Assembly (NCBI RefSeq): GCF_900100925.1
Contig: NZ_FNKO01000002.1
Span: 1,550,001-1,614,000 of the forward strand
From: Actinopolyspora saharensis
GTDB taxonomy: Bacteria; Actinomycetota; Actinomycetes; Mycobacteriales; Pseudonocardiaceae
Reading direction: 5' to 3'
DNA: 64,000 nt
Positions 43,801-50,964 of this stretch are shown in pieces. How positions within the stretch are numbered: position 1 is the first letter of the stretch; each line of letters begins with the position of its first letter. The translations under genes and the position numbers were made by a program. The notes below the pieces were generated by a model. It did no database searches. It was not told where the DNA came from and saw only the letters and a list, made by a program, of their open reading frames with translations.

Positions 43801-43987
43801 CCTGGCGGTAGTTCGACGCGTCGCTGGCGTACATCGCCCTCGTGCCGGAGTCGAAGCGCACCTCCCCGAGAACGTGCCTGCGCAGCTGCGCTTCGAGTCC
43901 CTTCACGTTGACCGCGTCCGTTCCGACCATCCCGGCCGAGAACCGGGCGTCCGGGTGCGCCGGAACGGTGGCGCTGCCGTCCGCCAT
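40841..43987 (-). CDS. FAD/Fe-S oxidoreductase (D-lactate/glycolate dehydrogenase type)
   Basis: A 1048-residue fusion of GlcD-like and GlpC/GlcF-like parts. Residues 30-570 hold the FAD-binding type 4 domain (PLLSRGGGTSLSGETVN, GLVFGPDPSS, GGNIGNNSCG) and the FAD-oxidase C domain with the GHFGEGCVHSRID metal/substrate region. Then follow a four-Cys ferredoxin motif (CLACKGCTSDCP) and two CCG domains (VCCGRPLYDYG, GGCCGVAGAWG). A Pro/Gly-rich segment and a last hydrophobic stretch suggest membrane contact. It should oxidise a 2-hydroxyacid such as D-lactate and pass electrons to quinone. The start overlaps the stop of the TPP enzyme by one base, so the pair could convert lactate to pyruvate and then to acetate. 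That pathway link is inference. Confidence 0.88.
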   Translation of the reverse strand: MADGSATVPAHPDARFSAGMVGTDAVNVKGLEAQLRRHVLGEVRFDSGTRAMYASDASNYRQVPLGVVLPATVEDVVATTVACHRYGAPLLSRGGGTSLSGETVNVAVVVDFSKYLTSAGEVDVARRTVTAQPGVINEELNRSTGERGLVFGPDPSSHSRCTIGGNIGNNSCGIHSVQAHFYGPGPRTSDNVRELEVLTYDGERFRVGTDEEQVLDEIIAAGGRKGEIYAALRDLRDRYAADIRAGFPSVDELPRRVSGFNLDELLPEKGFNVARALVGTEGTCATVLNATLLLTPAMTHRTTVIVEYPDIVAAAADVTRIRQWGPIGLEGIDSRLVRDQQQERINLEGLHELPRMGDNHAWLMVQFGSDTEGHSQQRAERFVEWLRTELGCESDRIVISRSVQEGGNSQLLWSIRESGLGATAFPPGEKDHWPGWEDSAVPPEHLGDYLRELRELYAEYGLRGAMYGHFGEGCVHSRIDFDLVSAEGLSDYRSFMQRAADLVTSYGGTLSGEHGDGQQRGELLEKQYGPRLMEAMREFKRIWAPDWKMNPGKVVDAYRLDENLRLGKDYNPARPEVKLAYPQDGGDFAHAALRCVGVGTCRTPSAEHTMCPSYQVTREEKHTTRGRARLLFEMLRGEVITDGWQSREVSEALDLCLACKGCTSDCPVGVDMPSYKAEFRHHHYRSLRRWRPRHAYAFGFIDQVARLAALMPGVVNTVTRTPVLRSAAKWLGGIDQRRELPGFAPVTLRRWFADRGGTSNPHGRRVLLFPDTFNNHLHTDVGVACVEALENAGWQVVMPDRHVCCGRPLYDYGFLDVARRYLHNVLDALRADIRAGTPVVGMEPSCLAVFRDELGKMLPYDDDAGRLAANSYHFAEFCQRFELPVPALSGRALLWGHCHHLATGGLDPDQRMLERMGVEVDPVSGGCCGVAGAWGYEQGKFGLSVDCGEQALLPAVRAADEDALVVADGFSCRSQIEQVGRRRAMHSGQVLRLAEDGSAGEHPPGSPPGRPPAGAGRRAVRTTALLTGLGALGAGAVGAGQRLARRPL

Positions 43988-45795
43988 CAGCGTTCCCTGT
44001 TCCGCACCGAGCTTTTGACTGACTCGGTGAACTCGTGCATCTTCTGCTTGGCGCCCTTGGCGACGATCCCCCAGGTCTGGGGATCGCCTTCGCGCAGCGC
44101 CTGGGCCACCTTCTGGGCCTGCATGCTCTTGATGTGCGGCGGAACCGGGGGGACCTCGCTGTCGACCACGGCCTCCAGCACGACCGGTCCCTCGGCCCGC
44201 AGAGCGCGGTCCCAGGCCGAGCCGATCTCGTCCGGACTGTCGCAGCGGATCCCGGTGAACCCGAGCAACCTCGCCCACTCGGCGTAGGGCACGTCGGGGA
44301 TGTCCTGCGAGCCGGGGAACTTCCGCTCACCGCCCATGGCCCGCTGCTCCCAGGTGACCTGGTTGAGGTCGCCGTTGTTGAACACGCAGAAGATCAGCGG
44401 GGAACGGTTCATCCGGTCCAGGTAGCGCTTGATGGTGATCAGTTCCAGCATGCCGTTCATCTGGAACGCGCCGTCACCGACCAGCGCTATGCACGGGCGG
44501 TCCGGATAGGCGAACTTGGCGCTGATCGCGTAGGGCGTTCCCGGTCCCATCGTGGCGAGGTTGCCGGAAAGGGAGGCCGACATCCCCCTGCGCAGCTTGA
44601 GGTGCCGCGCCCACCAGTTGGCCACCGAACCGGCGTCGGTGGTGATCACGCTGTTGTCCGGGAGCCGTTGGGACAGTTCGTGAACCACCAGCTCGGGGTT
44701 GAGCGGATCGGCCGAGTCGTGCGCGCGGTCGTCGAGCACCCGCCACCACTCGTCGACCTCGGTCTCGATCCTCTCCCGCCACGAGCGGTCCTGCTTGCGC
44801 TCGAGCATCGGGGAGAGCTCGCGCAGCGTTTCCCGCGAGTCCCCGATGAGCTGGGCGTCCATCGGGTAGCGGACGCCCATCATCCGCCCGTCGAGGTCGA
44901 TCTCCACGCCCTTGCACTGCCCCTCGGGCGGCAACCACTCCGCGTAGGGGAAGCTGGTGCCGACGAACAGCAGCGTGTCGGCGTTCATCATCATCTCGTG
45001 GCTGGCGGTGGAGCCGAGCAGGCCGATCGGCCCGGTGACGTAGGGCAGGTCGTCCGGCAGCACCTCCCGGCCCAGCGAGGTCTTGGCCACGCCCGCGCCC
45101 AGCTTCTCGGCCACCTCGACGACCTCGTCGGCGGCCTTGGCGGCCCCCTGGCCGACCAGCACGGCCACCCGCTGCCCCTCGTTGAGGACGTCGGCGGCCT
45201 TGCGCAGCTCCTCCTGGGCCGGGATCGTCCGCGAGGCGGCGTAGCCTGCCGTGGTGTAGACGCCGCCGTGCACGCGCGGCGGCGAGGTCTGCTGCTCCTC
45301 CATCGCCACGTCCTCGGGAACGATGACCGTGGCGACCGTCCTGTTGGCCAGCGCGACCTTGCACGCCCTGTCGATCAGCTGGCGGGCCTGCGCCGGGTGC
45401 ATGCAGGTCTGCACGTACTCCGAGACGTCCTTGTACAGCGTGTTCGGGTCGATCTCCTGCTGGTAGGCGCTGCCGAGCGAGATCCGCTTCTGCTGGCCGA
45501 CGACGGCGACCACCGGCTGGTGGTCGAGCTTGGCGTCGTAGAGGCCGTTGAGCAGGTGGATCGTTCCACCGCCCGACGTGGCCATGCAGCAGCCGAGCTC
45601 CCCGGTGAACTTGGCGTGGGCCGTGGCCATGAAGGCGCCCATCTCCTCGTGCCTGGGCTGGATCAGCTCAGGATCGCCGTCGGCGCGGTCCAGCGCGCCC
45701 AGCAGGGAGTTGATCCCGTCCCCCGGGTAGCCGAAGATCCGGTGGACGCCCCACTGGCGGAGTCGGTCCAGTATGAAGTCGGCCGTCTGTGGCAT
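43987..45795 (-). CDS. Thiamine-diphosphate enzyme, pyruvate oxidase (PoxB) type
   Basis: A 602-residue ThDP-dependent decarboxylase. The N-terminal Pyr domain has GYPGDGINSLLGAL and the cofactor-activating Glu in IQPRHEEMGAFMA. The central FAD/NAD-like domain follows (from about 200). The C-terminal PP domain has the ThDP motif GDGAFQMNG...FCVFNN. Overall it resembles pyruvate:quinone oxidoreductase (PoxB) and acetolactate-synthase-like stress enzymes more than IlvB. The C-terminal 30 residues are charged and amphipathic, as in PoxB, which binds membranes there. It is the first gene of a minus-strand run with the FAD/Fe-S oxidoreductase, GH15 and SDR genes, divergent by about 80 bp from an enolase-superfamily gene. 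Confidence 0.87.
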   Translation of the reverse strand: MPQTADFILDRLRQWGVHRIFGYPGDGINSLLGALDRADGDPELIQPRHEEMGAFMATAHAKFTGELGCCMATSGGGTIHLLNGLYDAKLDHQPVVAVVGQQKRISLGSAYQQEIDPNTLYKDVSEYVQTCMHPAQARQLIDRACKVALANRTVATVIVPEDVAMEEQQTSPPRVHGGVYTTAGYAASRTIPAQEELRKAADVLNEGQRVAVLVGQGAAKAADEVVEVAEKLGAGVAKTSLGREVLPDDLPYVTGPIGLLGSTASHEMMMNADTLLFVGTSFPYAEWLPPEGQCKGVEIDLDGRMMGVRYPMDAQLIGDSRETLRELSPMLERKQDRSWRERIETEVDEWWRVLDDRAHDSADPLNPELVVHELSQRLPDNSVITTDAGSVANWWARHLKLRRGMSASLSGNLATMGPGTPYAISAKFAYPDRPCIALVGDGAFQMNGMLELITIKRYLDRMNRSPLIFCVFNNGDLNQVTWEQRAMGGERKFPGSQDIPDVPYAEWARLLGFTGIRCDSPDEIGSAWDRALRAEGPVVLEAVVDSEVPPVPPHIKSMQAQKVAQALREGDPQTWGIVAKGAKQKMHEFTESVKSSVRNRER

Positions 45796-45874
45796 GGGTT
45801 TCGTCCCCCTCGGACGTGGTGACGGACGCGGTCCTGGTGTTACCCCCGGTGAGCGGCTGTGAAACGCGAGTGGC

Positions 45875-47020
45875 ATGTGCGCGCGGCCGTCGTGGTCCCC
45901 CGTGGTCGTGACGAGGTCGGCTGCGAACGCGATCCCGGTGGAGGAACTCGACGCCACGGCCTACGAGATCCCCACGGACCTGCCCGAGTCCGACGGCACG
46001 CTCAGCTGGGACTCGACGACGCTGGTGCTGGTCCGGGCGCGTGCCGGTGGTCGGTCCGGTATCGGCTACACCTGCGCGGGGCCGTCGGCGGCCACGGTGG
46101 TGCGCGGCGAGCTCTCCGAAGTGGTCCGGGGCGGGGACGCCCTGACTCCGCCCGCGTCGTGGCAGGCGATGCAGCGGGCCGTGCGCAACCTCGGCAAACC
46201 GGGCGTGGTGGCGGAGGCGATCTCTGCCGTGGACATCGCGCTGTGGGACCTGCACGCGCGGCTGCTCGACCTGCCGCTGTCGGTGGCCCTCGGCGCCATC
46301 CGCGCGGCCACGCCGATCTACGGCAGCGGCGGTTTCACCTCCTACGACGACGAGACCCTCGCCGAACAGCTCGCCGGGTGGGTGCGGGAGGGGATACCCC
46401 GGGTCAAGATGAAGGTCGGCCGCGAGCCGCGCGACGACCCGCGCAGGCTGGAGGTGGCCCGCTCGGCCATCGGCGAGCAACCGCAGCTGTTCGTGGACGC
46501 CAACGGGGCCTACGGCCGCACGGAGGCGGCCGGCCGGGCGGCTGAGTTCGCCGAGTTCGGGGTGAGCTGGTTGGAGGAACCGGTCACTTCGGACGACCTG
46601 GAAGGACTGCACCTGCTCCGGGATCGGGCTCCGGTGGGGATGGACATCGCCGCGGGCGAGTACGGCTACCACCTGCCCTGCTTCCACCGGATGCTCGCCG
46701 CCGAGGCCGTCGACTGCCTGCAGGCCGACGTCACCAGGTGCCTTGGGATCTCCGGGCCGCTGCGGACGGCCGCGCTGTGCGACGCGCGGGGCGTGGAGCT
46801 GTCACTGCACTGCGCGCCCCAGGTCAGCGCCCAGGTGGGGACTGCCGTGTGGCACCTGCGGCACCTCGAGCACTTCCACGACCACGTGCGCATCGAGCGG
46901 ATCGCCTTCGACGGTGCGCTCGTCCCCGAACCCGGAGGACTGCTGCGGCCGGACAGGTCCAGGCAGGGACTGGGGCTGGAGGTCAGGCACGCCGATCTCG
47001 AGAGGTTCCGCGTTCCCTGA
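45875..47020 (+). CDS. Enolase-superfamily enzyme (mandelate racemase/muconate lactonising group)
   Basis: A 381-residue TIM-barrel enzyme; ATG 45875 is used, but the first 18 residues are not conserved and a later start is possible. Landmarks are a capping domain to about residue 135 (DIALWDLHARLLDLPL), then the catalytic Lys pair in RVKMKVG. The three metal ligands follow: Asp in FVDANGAY, Glu in WLEEPV, and Glu in AAGEYG. A His near SLHCAPQ completes the set. Such enzymes abstract a proton alpha to a carboxylate (sugar-acid dehydratases, racemases). The exact substrate is unclear. It is divergent from the TPP-enzyme operon and is followed by a shared terminator with manganese catalase. Confidence 0.85.
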   Translation: MCARPSWSPVVVTRSAANAIPVEELDATAYEIPTDLPESDGTLSWDSTTLVLVRARAGGRSGIGYTCAGPSAATVVRGELSEVVRGGDALTPPASWQAMQRAVRNLGKPGVVAEAISAVDIALWDLHARLLDLPLSVALGAIRAATPIYGSGGFTSYDDETLAEQLAGWVREGIPRVKMKVGREPRDDPRRLEVARSAIGEQPQLFVDANGAYGRTEAAGRAAEFAEFGVSWLEEPVTSDDLEGLHLLRDRAPVGMDIAAGEYGYHLPCFHRMLAAEAVDCLQADVTRCLGISGPLRTAALCDARGVELSLHCAPQVSAQVGTAVWHLRHLEHFHDHVRIERIAFDGALVPEPGGLLRPDRSRQGLGLEVRHADLERFRVP

Positions 47021-47060
47021 GAGAGCGGGGCGGAGCCGCTTTCCGGTGCCGCTCGCGCGC

Positions 47061-47110
47061 GGTGCTGCCCTCCCGACGCCCCGGTGGGGGACGGCGGGAG
47101 GGGCAACACC
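47061..47110. terminator. Bidirectional terminator between enolase-type and catalase genes
   Basis: An interrupted stem: GGTG-c-TGCCC-TCCCG on the left pairs with CGGGA-GGGGCA-a-CACC on the right (47061-47110), with a GC-rich loop. Two convergent genes end at 47020 and 47125. Confidence 0.68.
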
Positions 47111-47124
47111 GGACAAGAGCGCGA

Positions 47125-48006
47125 TCAGCTCAGTTTGTCCTTGACCTTGCCCACGATTCCCCGGTCCTCGGTGTTGGGGGCCGTGGTCTCACTGGTCGCG
47201 TACAGGTAGGGGTCGGGCGGTGGCGCCGAGGCCAGATCACCGAGGGGATCCGGCTGGTCGAGGTAGCTGAATTCGTGCTGCCCGTCGGGAGCGGTGCCCG
47301 ATGCCCACTTGCCCTGGTCCGCGGTCGTGCCGTCCGAGAGCCCCCAGAGCGTGGAGTTGTGCTGCTGGTTCTCCTCGTCCAGCAGCGCGTTCGGGGCGAT
47401 CGTGCCTTCCAGGCCGTCCTCCTGGAGCTGCTCGATGGCGGACAGCCACTGCAACTGGTGCATGGTGTCCCGCGCCAGGTTGAACTTGAGCATTTCCTTG
47501 ACGCCGGGGTCGTCGGTCATGCGGTAGAGCCGTGCGGTCTGCAGACGTCCCTGGGACTCGGCGGCGACGTTGACCCGGAAATCCGCCAGCAGGTTACCGC
47601 TGGCGACGATGTACTTGCCGTTCCACGGAGTGCCGTCGCTGTCCACGGGCAGCGCCCCGCCGCCACCGACGATGGCCTGCTGCGGGTCCATGCCGCCCAC
47701 GATCGCGCCCAGCACCGGGTCGTTGTCGACCATTCCGGCTGTGGTCTCGGAGGGGGCTCCTTCCAGGAGCCGGGCGATCATCGTAGCGAGCATTTCCACG
47801 TGGCCGAGTTCCTCGGTTCCGATGTCGAGGATCATGTCCTTGTACTTTCCCGGAGCTCGGCAGTTCCACCCCTGGAACATGTACTGCATGGCAACGGTCA
47901 TCTCACCCCAGGCGCCCCCGACGAGTTCCTGAAGTTTCTTCGCGTAGAGCGGATCGGGCTGATCGGGTTTCGCCTCGAACTGCAAGCGCTGGGTGTGGCG
48001 GAACAT
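47125..48006 (-). CDS. Manganese catalase
   Basis: A 293-residue non-haem catalase that converts hydrogen peroxide to water and oxygen at a dinuclear manganese site. Metal ligands appear in order: Glu in VGGAWGEMTVAMQYM, Glu and His in IGTEELGHVEM, Glu in NVAAESQGR, and His in LARDTMHQLQW. The start (ATG 48006) has AAGGGGA upstream. The C-terminal region has the usual GKWASGTAPDGQHEFSY and PLGDLASAPPPDPYLYAT segments that wrap neighbouring subunits. Length is typical. It is divergent from the NHLRC2-like gene. With neighbouring stress-type genes it suggests an oxidative-stress or sporulation-related region. Confidence 0.94.
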   Translation of the reverse strand: MFRHTQRLQFEAKPDQPDPLYAKKLQELVGGAWGEMTVAMQYMFQGWNCRAPGKYKDMILDIGTEELGHVEMLATMIARLLEGAPSETTAGMVDNDPVLGAIVGGMDPQQAIVGGGGALPVDSDGTPWNGKYIVASGNLLADFRVNVAAESQGRLQTARLYRMTDDPGVKEMLKFNLARDTMHQLQWLSAIEQLQEDGLEGTIAPNALLDEENQQHNSTLWGLSDGTTADQGKWASGTAPDGQHEFSYLDQPDPLGDLASAPPPDPYLYATSETTAPNTEDRGIVGKVKDKLS

Positions 48007-48452
48007 GGAAGTCCCCTTCCTGGTGATTTGGTCGTGATCGTCGGTGGAATCCGTGTTTTTCTTCCGAATGGACGGTGGGGCATGCCGGCGCGGGGCGCAA
48101 CATCAAATATTCTGCTGATCGCGCGGCGCTCGTTCCGTGCTCTCGATCATTATCTCGAATCTATTTTCGCGTTAGCGGATCGAAAAAACTCTCCACTGTG
48201 CTCCTTTTTGCGCTCGCGGTGGATCGCGGTTATGTCTTTTCCGCTCCTGGTGATCGAATGGGCGCGCGGTCCGGTGCGACCGGCCGGAGGTCCCTCCGAG
48301 CGATCGCCGCAGATCTCGCGTGGATGCGGAACGGACCGGCCGGGTGCGCACCGCTCGAGGACTGCCCGCCCGCTGCCGGGTCGGGTGAGTCGTCCGCCAC
48401 CCGAGCGCCCCTCCGGGAACACCCCCGCTGCCCGTTGTTGTTGACTGTGCGT
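48007..48452. other. 446-bp divergent region before catalase and NHLRC2-like genes
   Basis: Unusually AT-rich for this window around 48100-48240 (runs such as TCAAATATTC, ATTATCTCGAATCTATTTTCGCG, GAAAAAACTC). It probably holds the catalase promoter and an upstream regulatory region. Frames across it are not coding-like. No clear ribosome site precedes the ATG at 48453, so that gene may be leaderless or start slightly further in. Confidence 0.45.
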
Positions 48453-50336
48453 ATGAGCACCGAGCAGCACACTCCCCGACGCGCCCGCGTCCGCGCTCCC
48501 GAGCCGACCGGGCGGGCATGGTTGAACACGGGCGGCGAGCAGCTGCGGCTGGCCGACCTGCGCGGAAAGATCGTGTTGCTGGACTTCTGGGCGTTCTGCT
48601 GCATCAACTGCCTGCACGTGCTCGACGAGCTGCGTCCGCTGGAACGCGAGTTCGCCGAGGAGCTGGTCACCATCGGGGTGCACTCGCCCAAGTTCGAGCA
48701 CGAGGCCGACGCCGACGCGCTGGCCGCGGCCGTCGAACGCTACGAGGTGGGTCACCCGGTGCTCGACGACCCCGAGCTGGCCACGTGGCGCGACTACGCG
48801 GTGAAGGCGTGGCCGACGCTGGTGCTGGTCGACCCCGAGGGCTACGTGGTGCACGAAGCCGCGGGGGAGGGGCACGCCGAGGCGCTGCGCAGGATCATCA
48901 CGGACCTGGTGGCCGAGCACGACGCGCGCGGCACCCTGCACCGGGGCAGCGGTCCGCGCGTCGTGGAGGAGAAACCGGACACCACGCTGCGCTACCCGAG
49001 CAAGGTGCTCGGCCTGGAAGGCGGCACGATGCTGGTCGCCGACTCGGCACGCCACTCGCTGGTCGAGTTCGCCGCCGACGGCGAGACCCCGCTGCGCCGC
49101 ATCGGGAACGGCTCGCGCGGAGCCGCGGACGGCGATCCGGACGCGGCCTCCTTCCGCGAACCCGGTGGGATGACGCTGCTCCCGGAGCACGTCGCGGCCA
49201 AGGTGGGCTACGACGTGGTCGTCGCCGACACGGTGAACCACCTGCTGCGCGGTGTCCGGCTGGCCGACGGCGCGGTCAGCACCGTGGCGGGCACGGGACG
49301 GCAGTGGCGTGACGAAGAGCACACCGGACCCGCGCTGAGCACCGCGCTGACCAGCCCGTGGGACGTGGCCTGGTGGGAACGCGCCGGGGGCGTGGTGATC
49401 GCGATGGCGGGCAACCACACCCTGGGGCTCTTCGACCCGCTCGAGGGCGCCGTCTCCCGCTTCGGCGGGACCACGGTGGAAGGGCTGCGCGACGGCCCCC
49501 TCGACGAGGCCTTCTTCGCCCAGACCTCCGGGCTCGCCGTCGATCGGGGCGAGCCGGAGTCGGAGGGCGACGACAGGCTCTGGCTCGTCGACTCCGAGAC
49601 CTCCGCGTTGCGGTGGGTGCGGCCCACCTCGGACGGCTTCGAGGTGCGCACCGCCGTCGGCAAGGGGCTGTTCGACTTCGGGCACGCGGACGGGCCCGCT
49701 CCCGAGGCCCTGCTGCAGCACCCGCTCGGGGTCGCTGTGCTGCCCGACGGGACGGTGGCGATCTGCGACACCTACAACGGCGCTATCCGCCGCTACGAGC
49801 CGGACAGCGACGCGGTTTCCACCCTGGCCACCGAGGTGGCCGAACCCTCGGGGGCGATCACCGCGGAAGGCGAGCTGGTGGTGGTGGCCGGTGCCGCGCA
49901 CCGGCTGGAGCGTCCGGTTCCGCCCGGAGTCACCGCGCGGCTGGTGGAAGGGGCCTCGCAGCGGGTGGCCCGCCCGGCCACCGAGATCGGACCGGGAGAG
50001 GTGGAACTCGTCGTGGTGTTCGACCCGCCCCCGGGGCAGAAGCTGGACGAGCGGTACGGCCCGTCGACTCGCCTGGAGGTGAGCTCCTCCCCGGAGGGGA
50101 TGCTGGTCTCCGGAGCCGGATCCGGGACCGGGCTGAGCAGGAGGCTGGTGCTGGGCGACGGCTTCGAGCACGGGGTCCTGCACGTGGTGGCGCAGGCGGC
50201 CAGCTGCGATGACGACAGCGGCGTCGAGCACCCGGCCTGCCGGTTGACCAGGCAGGACTGGGGCGTGCCGGTGCGGGTCACCCCCGATGGAGCGGACAGG
50301 CTTCCGCTGGTCATGGGCGGTCTCGACGCGCAGTGA
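48453..50336 (+). CDS. NHLRC2-like thioredoxin-NHL repeat protein
   Basis: A 627-residue soluble protein. Residues 20-165 form a thioredoxin-like domain whose active site reads FWAFCCINCLH (CxxC is Cys50-Cys53, preceded by Cys49). This is the signature of the NHLRC2 family rather than of ordinary thioredoxin. About residues 180-480 are NHL repeats forming a beta-propeller: VLGLEGGTMLVADSARHSLVEF, VADTVNHLLRGVRL, LLQHPLGVAVLPDGTVAICDTYNGAIRRY and others. The C-terminal 130 residues form an extra beta-strand domain. The biochemical role of the family is unsettled; a redox or scaffold function is likely. It lies divergent from manganese catalase. Confidence 0.88.
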   Translation: MSTEQHTPRRARVRAPEPTGRAWLNTGGEQLRLADLRGKIVLLDFWAFCCINCLHVLDELRPLEREFAEELVTIGVHSPKFEHEADADALAAAVERYEVGHPVLDDPELATWRDYAVKAWPTLVLVDPEGYVVHEAAGEGHAEALRRIITDLVAEHDARGTLHRGSGPRVVEEKPDTTLRYPSKVLGLEGGTMLVADSARHSLVEFAADGETPLRRIGNGSRGAADGDPDAASFREPGGMTLLPEHVAAKVGYDVVVADTVNHLLRGVRLADGAVSTVAGTGRQWRDEEHTGPALSTALTSPWDVAWWERAGGVVIAMAGNHTLGLFDPLEGAVSRFGGTTVEGLRDGPLDEAFFAQTSGLAVDRGEPESEGDDRLWLVDSETSALRWVRPTSDGFEVRTAVGKGLFDFGHADGPAPEALLQHPLGVAVLPDGTVAICDTYNGAIRRYEPDSDAVSTLATEVAEPSGAITAEGELVVVAGAAHRLERPVPPGVTARLVEGASQRVARPATEIGPGEVELVVVFDPPPGQKLDERYGPSTRLEVSSSPEGMLVSGAGSGTGLSRRLVLGDGFEHGVLHVVAQAASCDDDSGVEHPACRLTRQDWGVPVRVTPDGADRLPLVMGGLDAQ

Positions 50337-50469
50337 CCCCCGCCGTCCGCGTGGAGTGCGCAGCGCCGCGTCGCCCCGGCCGAGGGAGGAACACCGCGGG
50401 GTGAACGGTGTTCCAGCCGGGCAGGGCCTCGAGGAAGCCCTGCGGTCTCGGTCGGTTCGACGCGGCGCG

Positions 50470-50475
50470 TAAACT
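50470..50475 (+). promoter_or_regulatory. -10 element for a leaderless GroES-like gene
   Basis: TAAACT lies seven bases before the GTG at 50482, the spacing at which transcription would begin at or next to the start codon. No ribosome-binding site is present. This fits leaderless expression, common in actinobacteria. Confidence 0.55.
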
Positions 50476-50481
50476 TTCCGG

Positions 50482-50802
50482 GTGACCGATGCCAAGCTTG
50501 AGATCCAGATGCTGCATGACCGAGTCATGGTGCGGGTCTCCGAAGAATCCGGTGAACGTCGCAGTAGCGGCGGCATCGTCATCCCGGCGACCGCCCAGGT
50601 GGCCAAGAGGCTGCTCTGGGGCGAGGTCTACGGCGTGGGCAGTCACGTGCGGAGTGTCCAGGCCGGGGACCAGGTGCTGTTCAACCCCGAGGAGCAGTAC
50701 GAGGTCGAGGTTCAGGGTGATATCTACCTGGTGCTTCGGGAGCGAGACCTGCACGCCGTGGCTTCCGAGCAGACCGAACAGGGGACCGGACTGTATCTTT
50801 GA
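50482..50802 (+). CDS. GroES-family (Cpn10-like) protein
   Basis: A 106-residue protein with the GroES fold. IQMLHDRVMVRVSEESGERRSSGGIVIP matches the Cpn10 start and mobile loop, then the GEVYGVGSHVRSVQAGDQVLFNPEEQYEVEV barrel strands and GDIYLVLRERDLHAV. The C-terminal tail (ASEQTEQGTGLYL) is longer than in classical GroES. It is not next to groEL. It represents a separate actinobacterial Cpn10-like family whose chaperone role is not proven. It appears leaderless, starting at GTG 50482. Confidence 0.86.
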   Translation: MTDAKLEIQMLHDRVMVRVSEESGERRSSGGIVIPATAQVAKRLLWGEVYGVGSHVRSVQAGDQVLFNPEEQYEVEVQGDIYLVLRERDLHAVASEQTEQGTGLYL

Positions 50803-50831
50803 TCGAGGTGCGCCCGGTTCGATGCGGCCCT

Positions 50832-50849
50832 CGTGCGGCTGACCGCACG
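50832..50849 (+). terminator. Short hairpin after the GroES-like gene
   Basis: CGTGCGG (50832-50838) pairs with CCGCACG (50843-50849) around CTGA, 30 bp after the stop. A TAGGAT just downstream may be the -10 of the next gene. Confidence 0.55.
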
Positions 50850-50964
50850 TAGGATCAGGTCGGAAGCAGTGGAATGCCCCGCAGCCGGGCTGTACCGGTG
50901 ATGGTGGTCGGCTGGCTGCTGTTCGTCGCCGACCCCACCGCACGACCGAGGAGAAGAGGACGCG

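Noticed and set aside
40982-44287. A 1101-codon open frame on the plus strand
   Set aside because: It is antisense to the FAD/Fe-S oxidoreductase, whose motifs are unmistakable; long open antisense frames are common at this GC content.
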